64,000 nt of DNA, from positions 58,680,883 through 58,744,882 of the forward strand of contig CM067298.1 of assembly GCA_034231615.1 (NCBI GenBank), read 5' to 3'. The position numbers and the translations under genes were made by a program. Source of the DNA: Meghimatium bilineatum. Lineage: Eukaryota; Mollusca; Gastropoda; Stylommatophora; Philomycidae. The first letter of the stretch is position 1. Each line of letters begins with the position of its first letter. Positions 56,373 through 64,000 of this stretch are shown in pieces. The notes beneath the pieces are model-generated. The model worked only from the letters and a program-made list of their open reading frames with translations. It was not told the origin of the DNA and ran no database searches.

Positions 56373-56519
56373 GTAATATTTGTTTGGTACATCAAACAAC
56401 ATTTATGAAGATGATGCTAATGGTTTCCTGTAACTGCTGGTAGGATGATGATGGCCTTTTGGATCTTTACAGATTGTCAGAAAGCAGGCCAGTGTAAATT
56501 GCAGAGACAATAGTTAATA

Positions 56520-56635
56520 CGTTTCACACGACTGCTTGCCTGGACAGGTTTCACACGACTGCTTGCCCGGGCAGGTTTCACATGACTGCTTTCCTGGACA
56601 GGTTTCATACGACTGCTTGCCTGTACAGGTTTTAT
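56520..56635 (+). repeat. Minisatellite, about 29 bp, 4 units
   Basis: Unit GGTTTCACACGACTGCTTGC CTGGACA, followed by a 17-base poly-C run at about 56670. Confidence 0.88.
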
Positions 56636-56831
56636 GGAAAATGTGCCTTGCCATCTGCAGTGGACCTTTCCCCCCCCCCCCCCCCCTTGATTAGTTAAAA
56701 GAAAAAGCAATGTCAATAGACTTGGAAACAAGCAGGTCATGCCAGAAGATGGTTTAATACAACATTGACTGCCTTAGAGTCTCCCCTCTGTATAATAATA
56801 GTAGGGTGTGGTCGAATTATATTCATAATTA

Positions 56832-56992
56832 CTGCAGATGTGCTGGACCATTGGCGCAAATAAAACGGTGACACCGCACATTTTCAATTTCTGGATTACA
56901 TCCTGCTGGAAATCTAGTAGGACCATTGTCCTACTTCAAGATAGATCCATTGAAAGTTTGAGAATGAAAACTGAAGGAGAAGAAGAAGAAAT
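56832..56992 (+). mobile_element. SINE-like family 2 copy
   Basis: It reads AGATGTGCTGGACCATTGGC GCAAATAAAACGG and ends GAAGGAGAAGAAGAAG, about 50 bp before the last protease exon. Confidence 0.8.
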
Positions 56993-57039
56993 TCATAATT
57001 CTATAAATATAAATAATTATTTTTAATGTCTTACTTCAG

Positions 57040-57405
57040 GTCACAACGATGGGGCAGACTGAGTGTCTCAGTGGTTTCATTGGCTTGGATGTGCCTGGAC
57101 CTTTATGGATCCTGGGAGATGTGTTTATTGGACCCTACTACACTGAATTTGATATGGGAAACAATCGCGTTGGATTTGCTCGTACTAAAGATATCTCCAC
57201 CAAGGCTAATGTTAAAACTCTTAAAGAGGCAGTCTATGAGAAACCCCGATGGTTTGGGATCCACGAGTCTGGAAAGAACACTTTCAAAATGGAGGTTGAT
57301 GTTGAGGAAGAAATAAATATTGGAAATTTTAATCATGAATATTTTACAATACACAGTAATCTGTGTATCTATTTTTGTTTCTTGTTTTTGGTAAGTCAAA
57401 AATAA
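57040..57405 (+). CDS. Cathepsin D-like exon: C-terminus with an extra tail
   Basis: The exon after CTTCAG encodes [40 protein letters not shown] and ARTK. This is the conserved end of cathepsin D, which in vertebrates stops a few residues after NNRVGFA. Here the frame continues for about 70 more residues: a charged part ([14 protein letters not shown]), then a hydrophobic end ([10 protein letters not shown]). A possible donor, TTTTTG/GTAAGT, sits at 57390/57391, just before the TAA at 57403, so the exon may instead splice to something downstream. No clear polyadenylation signal was seen. Confidence 0.85.
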   Translation, partial: VTTMGQTECLSGFIGLDVPGPLWILGDVFIGPYYTEFDMGNNRVGFARTKDISTKANVKTLKEAVYEKPRWFGIHESGKNTFKMEVDVEEEINIGNFNHEYFTIHSNLCIYFCFLFLVSQK

Positions 57406-57409
57406 GAAT

Positions 57410-58040
57410 TTACTGCTTCAAAAATGGGATGGTCATTTTCTTAATGATAAATTTTATTAGATTTGGTTAGTTTTAGTGAAATTTTGATCACTGGAAACTT
57501 GGGATTTTGTTGAAAATATTTTATTTTGTTATTATTGTTAACTGTTGTGCATTTTATTTGAAAAAAAAAATGTGTTTGTTGTGTATTTACATCTGAGCTG
57601 TGGGAGCTCAGTAGATTGTGCATTGGCTTCCGGGATGAGTTAGCTAAATCTTGAGACTCAATTGGAAAATTTTTTAGATCACTAATGACTCTTCAGGCAA
57701 CCCATGATACAACTTAAGAAAATCCGAGAAAGTAAAGGCTTCAGGAATGGTAGTAATGACATCATCTCTAGGTATTTCATAGGAGCTGTAATAGTCAGAC
57801 TCTCAGTCCATGCTTAGAAAGGTTCATAATGGGTGGCTCAGATGAGTGGATGGAGTACATTTCATATTCTTATCTGTGGATAATTCTGTAGATTTATACT
57901 CCTGGACATGAGGGAGTCTGCGGCAATGACAAAGCCGGCTCATTGTTATTTTTTGTTGTGAAGATAGTTATCTGGTCATGTTGCATGATACCGTAGTTGC
58001 TGGTGCACCTCTCAACCTGGTATCTCTGACTTCAGCACCT
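57410..58040. other. No gene seen
   Basis: Lies between the last protease exon and the LINE. It could be protease 3' UTR or intron, but no polyadenylation signal or further exon was identified. Confidence 0.45.
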
Positions 58041-58097
58041 GTGCTTGCTTGGGCAGGACTATTCTTCTTTTTCTTCTTTCGTTCACTTGAAACATGT

Positions 58098-58847
58098 CTA
58101 TATCTGTAATTCTGTCTCCTTAATAAAACTCACTGTCTTTTGTAGTTCATACAGTGTCCCATAGAGCTTTGATTCCAGTGTTGTTTCCTCCGGCCAATAT
58201 CTGCCTAAGCATTTCATGCTCAGAACACTCTTGAAGTATATGTTTGGCACTCTGTGCTGCCTGTCCACATGGCCGTGTTGCCAATCTTGAACTTTGTATA
58301 CATGTGACTGCGGAATGGGTGTTGATTTCATTGCTCCCAACATTATTCTAAGTGCCTGGTTTTGCACTTTATCTAGATCTTGTAATGTGGTGTTTGATGC
58401 AGGACACCACGCAGCTGAACCATATTCCAGGTGTGGTCTTATGCCTTGCTGGTAAACTTTACTGAGTATATTCCCACTGGCTCCCCATGTGATTCCACTT
58501 AGTTTTCTCAGGATAGCTAACTTCCTCCTGGCTTTTGTTGTTGCTTTGTTTATGTGCTGCTTCCATGTCAGCTTATCTTCAAAAGTAACTCCGAGGTATG
58601 TGGGTTGGTTGTCTTCTTTCAAGAGCTCTCCATCTATCTTGATATGACCAGCTTTTTGTTTTGGTGAGAGGGTAAAGAGTGTAGTGCTGCACTTATCTGT
58701 GTTAATGCTGACGCACCATCTATTTGCCCATAAGGTTAGGGCATCGATAGCTCTTTGTATTTGTTTAGTGGCCACTGTCGCATGTTCTTCTGTGCACCAG
58801 GTCGTCAGCATACATTGCCACTTTGATCCCGTGTGGTAGTTCAGCAA
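58098..58847 (-). pseudogene. LINE C-terminal part
   Basis: The frame carries the thumb region typical of jockey-clade elements: WANRWCVSINTDKCST, PTYLGVTFEDKLTWKQHI, KLAILRKLSGITWGASG, IRPHLEYGSAAWCPAS and DLDKVQNQALRIMLGAM. It is the same frame as the endonuclease part, so the two frameshifts compensate each other. Confidence 0.9.
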
Positions 58848-60231
58848 CTAGGTCATTGATGTAAACCAAGAAAAGTGTGGGTGACAGGACTCCTCCCTGG
58901 GGGACTCCATGACGCAGTAGAACTTTCTTGCTCTTGCGACCATCTAATTGTACCCTGGCTCTTCTATTATGCAGGTATGCTTTTACCCATTTGTACATTC
59001 TTGAGCTAACCCTGCAATTTCGCAATTTCTTTAGGAGCCCTTCTTTCCAGATCTTATCAAATGCTTTCCTGAGGTCTATCCATGCTGCTAGTACCAGTTT
59101 CTTTTCTTGGAAGGCATCCTCAATCTCTTGGGAGAGGTAGGTTGCCTGATCTTCAGTAGAGTAGCACTGTCTGAAACCTGCTTGCTGTGATACCAGAAGG
59201 TTTTCACTTTCAAGGTACCACTGCATCCTAAGATTGATAATGCGTTCCATTGTTTTACATAGACAGCTTGTGAGGCTGATGGGCCTGTAGTTGGAGACTG
59301 TGTTGCTATCTTTTCCTGATTTGAGGAGTGGTATCATTATTGCTTCTCTCCACGCCTGTGGTACATTACCTGTGGACCAGCTTGTGTTAAAGATCTGCAG
59401 TAGCTTTGCTCTTGCTGCAATTCCCTGGTTTCTAATCATTTCATTGGACACTCCATCAGCTCCAGGGGACTTTTTCATTTTCAATTTGGATATTGCATGC
59501 TCCAGTTCTCTCATTGTGATTGGTGCCTCCATGACTTCAGGTATAGGTTCACCTTGTCCAATGTTTTGCTGGTTCTCTCGAACCTCCTGTTGTTTGTCTG
59601 GGCTGACTTTGACGTTATTGTCTTCTGCAAAGTAATCAGCTGCATGTTTACCTGTTAAAATGTTTATATCTTTATAAAGTGTGATCCTGGTATTTCTCCC
59701 TGTACCTTCATCATTTAGTTGTTTTACAAGTTTCCATAATTTCCTAGTATCTCTTTCTAGGTTCAGCGACTCTGTTTTTTCTTTCCAGCTGCTCCGTCTG
59801 GCTTGTAACTTGGCTCTTTGAAATTTAGCCTTTGTTTGCTGATATTTGTTGTGATGTTCTTGGCTAGGTCTGTTCTCAGCCTGCTGTCTAGATGTTTCCA
59901 TCTCATTTTGCAGCTTTTCCAGTTTATCATTCCAGTAGGGTTTGTAGTTTTTGCGTGCCCCCCTGGATATGGTTTTACTAGCAGCATGTAGTATACATCT
60001 ATTAAATTCACTCACTACTCTATTGATGTCTTTGTCCAAGTTCATGTCCTTAGCTAGAACACTAGTTAAATGCTGGTACATTTTCCAGTCTGCCCTTTTA
60101 TAGTTCCACCTAGTGAGCGTGCTACTGTCCTTGGTAAATTCATTGTGGATTTCCAGAAATACTGGTCTGTGGTCACTACCTCCAAGCCTGGTGAGTGGAA
60201 TGCCAGGTCTGGTGTAGAGGTGGTGTGCCAT
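58765..60231 (-). pseudogene. LINE reverse transcriptase part
   Basis: This 488-codon frame begins just before the endonuclease motif GGSDHRPVF and continues through MKKSPGADGVSNEMI, NYRPISLTSCLCKTMERI, WIDLRKAFDKIWKEGLLKKL, HGVPQGGVLSPTLFLVYIND and MYADDLV. These are the ordered fingers/palm blocks of a non-LTR reverse transcriptase, with the catalytic YADD. The frame is lost right after YADDLV, where the following reading moves to the 58847 frame. Confidence 0.92.
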
Positions 60232-60956
60232 GCTCTCGAGTAGAAGGTTGGCGAGTCTGCTGGCTGGTTAATAAGGATGAGATTATTTTCATCCTGCCAG
60301 CTCTCAAGTTCCTCACCTCTCTTGTCGATATGATCGTAGCCCCAGCTCTGAGAGTGGCTGTTGAAGTCACCACACTCCATAAGTCTCTCTTTGTCTGGAA
60401 TTGTGTCTAGTGCCAATGGTTTATCATTTGGGCAGTAGTAGTTCAGGAGATGGAATTCTGCACTGTCTGTTTTTAGGTGGTATTCTGCCCCTTCCATGTA
60501 TACTTCCAGCTGACATGCGCTGATATTGTTTTTAACAAGTGTCAGAATTCCACCCTTTCGCCTGTCCTTTCTGTCAGACCGGTAGCACTGGTAGCCTCTA
60601 ATTTTGAAGGCTATGTCGCTGCTGAGGTGTGTTTCTTGGATATAGCATATACTAACTTGTTCTTCACTGAGGACATTTTCAAGTTCCAATTTTTTGCTGT
60701 ATCCATCTCTTTTACTGTTGACACCCTCAGCATTCCAGTGCATTATTTTTATTGGTCGTTTGTTTGTTTGGCCAGTAGCTCTATTCCCTTGCCTCCTGGC
60801 TCCTCGGGGCAATTGAGAAGGACTTCCAGTAACTGAGGTTGGGCCCTTTCGAGGTATAGGGCCCGGCACCGTCCCTGCCTGAACGTCCGCCACAGGGCAG
60901 GCACCATAACTATTTATAGATGTAGACATGTTTCCATTGTGTTTTGTGCGTGGCAT
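60066..60956 (-). pseudogene. LINE endonuclease part
   Basis: This 296-codon frame starts MPRTKHNG and has a Pro/Gly/Arg-rich N-terminus, then IKIMHWNAEGVNSKRDGY, YIQETHLSSD and CGDFNSHSQSWGYDH, which are the metal-binding and catalytic blocks of a LINE AP-endonuclease that nicks target DNA. The last catalytic block, GGSDHRPVF, lies in the next frame near 60180, so a frameshift separates the domain from its end and about 50 codons at this ORF's 3' end are spurious. Confidence 0.9.
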
Positions 60957-61309
60957 CCTGATTATCTGTGCGCCTTTTGGCTGGATGCCTCCGTCTTCAG
61001 CACTCTGCTTACTTGGGCAGGACTATGGTCCTGCTCGAGTGGGACTGCCCGACCAGTCTTAGTTTCCAGCCCATGATGGCTGAACTAAGCCCCATCACCT
61101 CTGCACAGTGCTGGTCTCGATGGAGGGGCAGAACTATGATCCTGCCTCTGTTGACGTGACTTAGCTCTATCTCCACTTCATGGAGTTAACCCCGATTGGG
61201 TGAAACATCTCTGCTTGGAGAATTAGTTATGTGCAAAAATGACATATTAAGATCTCTACATGAATATTTTATAAATGAGGACACTAGACTAGAAATAAAT
61301 ATTTTCTTC

Positions 61310-61445
61310 TGTTTTCGTGATTCTTTTGGTCTTGCTAGATCTTCATGCCACTTGCTAGGACAAAGCTCCAAGTCTTCTGCAGGCCCTCAGTTCAGTCCAG
61401 TATGTCCACAATTTTGTCTTGCTTCACAGTTTTTTTGTAATCTGG
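61310..61445 (-). mobile_element. LINE C-terminal fragment
   Basis: The sequence resembles 22030-22230 (TGCTAGATCTTCATGCCACT ... AGGACAAAGCTCCAAGTCTT), which is the minus-strand end of a LINE. Confidence 0.5.
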
Positions 61446-61449
61446 AAAA

Positions 61450-62540
61450 TAGATATGAAATGCGATTTAAGGAATTAAGAATTACCCTCTGGGCAAGCAG
61501 AATAGGGCAGTTGACTTCAAGGTGTGTGGAACCAGTGACTTACAAGAACCACCAGCATGCATACTCTTCATCATATGCAGGAAGAGACTGAGTACCTATG
61601 GGTTTGTCTGCATCACTGTTGATTCAGAAAACTAAAATTTAACTAAATTAGGTGTGTCGTTGGTCCACGAAAAATGCAGAAATACCATATTACCCTCTAC
61701 ACTGAATGGTGTGTAGAGGTATTACTATAAGTTACATATATTCCTCTGGACCAAAGGTGGGCAATCTTGTTTGGGTTGGTGAGTATTCAGGATGTTTACC
61801 TGGGATAGAATCAAAAAAACTTTTTTGTTGTGATTTGAGGTTTAAAAAGATGTAGTTTTTTTTCCATTAATTGCAAAAAGTGCTTTATTGAATATTGAAA
61901 GATTTGCTATGTTTGAGGTCAAAGCTTTTGTCACATCCAGTAGCGAACATAAAAAAATTGGAGGTAGTCACTGTCTTGAGAAGTTTGTTTTGTTTTGAAC
62001 AGTTTTAAACTAGCAACATCAATTGTTTGACCTAATCATTTCTTCTTTATCAGTTTAGTATCATATTATACAGTTTGGCTGAGATAGCTTGTGATTTGAT
62101 ATCTTCTGAACCCAACTTCCAGTGAGTAAAGTATTTTAAATCATCCTGACGGACCAGTAAAAATAGTTTTACCCGGATCTAGACATTCTTGACATTCACT
62201 TTCATTTGTGTGTCTACTTAAATGTATGTTGTTTCACAAGTGATTTTTATGTTGTTTTTTCTACTTGTATTTATGCAAGTTTATCTATTTAGATTTCTCT
62301 GTGTGATTTTAGACAGTAGAAAGTATATTGTGTTGATAGTTGCACAGTTGCCATATTGTGTTGCTAATTTACTGTTGTGATATTTGTACTATTCAGCCTA
62401 GCATGTACATCTGTCTTTAACAGTGATGTTTTTGCAGAATGGAGTGGGGTCAACCCCCACTTTCACACTTAGTTAATCTTGTAGTAGGTCACACTGTTAC
62501 AAATATTTTCTTTTCAGGGTCTTCCCCTCTCCCCAAATGA
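61450..62540. other. No gene seen
   Basis: AT-rich intergenic or intronic sequence without recognisable elements. No DNMT1 catalytic or protease exon was found. Confidence 0.5.
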
Positions 62541-62544
62541 AAGA

Positions 62545-62675
62545 TTGTATCTGAGTAGCTATTAATGATTCAAAATGGGATCTGAATGTATATTAACGAT
62601 GAAGGATGGGATCTGAGCAGATATCAATGGTGAAACATGGGATCAGAGTAGATCTTAATGGTGAATCATGGGTCT
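62545..62675 (+). repeat. Degenerate short tandem repeat, about 40 bp
   Basis: Four related segments around ATGGGATCTGAGCAGATATC AATGGTGAAAC. Confidence 0.6.
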
Positions 62676-62694
62676 TATTTTTCTTTCGTTCTGT

Positions 62695-62930
62695 TCTTCC
62701 ATGTTCATTCTCAAACTTGTACAGAATAACAGAATATACCATAGTCCAGAGAATTGACTGTTCTGTGTCACGATTGTCTGCTTAGCTGTGATATCTGCAC
62801 CTTTTTGCTAGAAACATCCAATATTTAAGTATGGCCTATGGGTCATTTTTATCCTCTATAGGATGGGACAGTCAACTCCATCCCCCAAAATCTCCTTACT
62901 CCCCTCTTAGAAAATGAATGACAGGTTGTT
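62695..62930 (-). mobile_element. SINE-like family 1 copy, diverged
   Basis: It reads TTCATTCTCAAACTTGTACA, GTGATATCTGCACCTTTTTG and GGATGGGACAGTCAACTCCA. Confidence 0.75.
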
Positions 62931-63055
62931 GTTTCCTATATCCAGTTGCTGCTGAGTTGATCAACTTTTAGCAGTTCAATGTCATTCTGAAAAAGTGCAG
63001 GTCTTCTAAAGTTGACTTAACGATTCATAATGTTAGAAATTGTTAGGGTGTTTCT

Positions 63056-63208
63056 TCTTCAGCGTTCATTCTCAAACTTCCGCTGGATCTCTCTTGTAGC
63101 AGGACCATGGTCTTATTAGATTGCCTGCAGGATGTAGTCCAGATAATGAAAATGCGCAGTGTCTCTGTTTTATTTGTGCCAATGACCTGACACATCCGTC
63201 TTTGGCAG
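63056..63208 (-). mobile_element. SINE-like family 2 copy
   Basis: It reads TCTTCTTCAGCGTTCATTCT, TGCCTGCAGGATGTAGTCCA and CTGACACATCCGTCTTTGGC. Confidence 0.8.
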
Positions 63209-63214
63209 AGTTAG

Positions 63215-63292
63215 GTTGTTTGTAAAAGTTTACATGGCAGGTAACAGCTGCTATTCTTTGCTATGCTTTCAGGCCTTGCAACACACGAGTGA
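63215..63292 (-). mobile_element. SINE-like family 1 fragment
   Basis: 5' end of the element only (GCTGCTATTCTTTGCTATGC, TTGCAACACACGAGTGA), joined to a family 2 copy on its left. Confidence 0.65.
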
Positions 63293-63294
63293 CA

Positions 63295-64000
63295 ACATTG
63301 TGTGATATGATATAGTATTTTGTAAATTTGGTTTCAATATTTACTTTTACTATGTAGTATTGTTACAGTTTGCCCATTTGTTGTTAGCCACAAGGTGGAA
63401 ACCTACAAACCACTGGATCAACAATGAACCAACTGATATGTTGATGTGTTAAACATATTTTATCTCACCTCCACAGACTTAACAAAGTTATATATCTATC
63501 ACCCATTTCTTACTATATTATTCCAGTAGGTAAGTTACCAATCACTACTCCAGAGGTTGGGGTAACAGGGTTACCAGAACTATCAACTCCACTATTTTTG
63601 ATGGTTGAAAGTTCTGATATAACCAAATTGAACTCGCGTCTGAAGTTGAAAGGAGCGTACCTCACATAAGAAATATGTTTTATTTAACCAAAAAAAGGTT
63701 ACTAATAAATAGTACTAGTGCAATTATATGATCCAGGTTATATGAAATCTTCAATCTGTGGACTGTGCCAGCACAGATAACATCACAAAATAGAAACTAT
63801 GCTTCTGTTACTTGTTCTATGGAATACTTTACTGTATTAAATGATTTCACAATTTTAATTGCCTTTAGCTCATTCATGTAATGTTTGTATTGTCACTATA
63901 AGATATTTCTTTTGGTACTTAGGCATTACAAGCAATTAAACCAATTGTTTCCTATGTGCAATTTGGGGGGGGGGTGTATGTCCTCCAGAGTTTCTATTCA
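63295..64000. other. No gene seen
   Basis: AT-rich, with a poly-G run near 63965. Nothing was recognised. Confidence 0.5.

Larger units (their letters stand above)
45974..57405 (+). pseudogene. Cathepsin D-like aspartic protease, C-terminal lobe only
   Basis: Plus-strand exons at 45974, 52302 (a duplicate), 54497 and 57040 encode the C-terminal lobe of a pepsin-family (A1) protease closest in pattern to cathepsin D, a lysosomal endopeptidase. They include the second catalytic aspartate (IADTGTSLLAGP), the GGQGFVLTP loop, [11 protein letters not shown] and [12 protein letters not shown]. No exon for the signal peptide, propeptide or N-terminal lobe with the first DTGS lies on this strand within the window; upstream sit DNMT1 exons. 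The exons carry no stops, so this could be the 3' half of a live gene whose 5' exons lie more than 45 kb upstream, with DNMT1 pieces in an intron, or an orphaned 3' half. Confidence 0.75.
58063..61006 (-). mobile_element. Jockey-like LINE, near-complete ORF2
   Basis: The minus strand reads a short leader, an apurinic endonuclease, a reverse transcriptase, a C-terminal region, and a 3' end with a purine-rich GAA-type tail (58063-58085). It is flanked by 19/20-identical 20-bp direct repeats (58043-58062 and 61007-61026), consistent with a target-site duplication. Similarity continues a few bases beyond both, so the right flank may instead be more of the 5' leader: a GC-richer stretch runs to about 61190. 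Two frameshifts (near 60180 and 58800) break the reading frame. No ORF1 was seen. Confidence 0.88.

Noticed and set aside
58928-59635. Plus-strand frames opposite the LINE
   Set aside because: They are shadow frames of the minus-strand reverse transcriptase.
60477-60836. 119-codon plus-strand frame
   Set aside because: It is the complement of the LINE endonuclease coding region.

Overview
This is an AT-rich, repeat-dominated eukaryotic (animal) window. Genes are split into short exons with GT/AG boundaries and large introns. The introns are packed with SINE-like elements, decayed LINEs, a piggyBac-type MITE family and many minisatellites. The repeat style and the protein similarities suggest an invertebrate, possibly a mollusc, but the sequence does not prove this. 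No bacterial features, tRNA or rRNA genes were recognised.

Region 1-21 kb holds no recognisable host gene. It contains two related SINE-like families in both orientations, LINE fragments, a hAT-type (KIAA1586-like) transposase relic at about 16.7-18.1 kb, a long CA/TA microsatellite and several minisatellites.

Region 21.4-43.7 kb carries plus-strand exons of a DNMT1-type maintenance DNA methyltransferase: an N-terminal segment, the PCNA-binding box, an acidic linker, the RFTS domain, BAH2, the GK linker and the first catalytic motif. The gene is badly damaged. One N-terminal exon has an in-frame TAA, both copies of a BAH2 exon have a TAG, the end of RFTS plus CXXC plus BAH1 are missing, and everything after motif I is missing.

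Region 40.4-56.1 kb is a large tandem duplication (about 7.2 and 8.5 kb, near-identical) with 5-bp TACAT microhomology at its ends. Each copy joins the DNMT1 BAH2/catalytic-start exons, through a 37-bp minisatellite, to a C-terminal-lobe exon of a cathepsin D-like aspartic protease. Only the second copy keeps the next protease exon. The last recognised protease exon lies at 57.0-57.4 kb and has an unusual C-terminal extension. No N-terminal protease lobe is visible. The window therefore contains the front of one gene and the back of another, on the same strand and in incompatible reading phases. Possible explanations are a rearranged pseudogene, a DNMT1 segment lying inside a protease intron, or a misassembly.

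Region 57.4-64 kb contains a nearly complete jockey-like LINE on the minus strand (endonuclease, reverse transcriptase, C-terminal part; two frameshifts). Its purine-rich GAA-type tail, and possibly its 5' leader, resemble the ends of the local SINE-like families. This suggests that the LINE lineage mobilises those families or gave rise to them.
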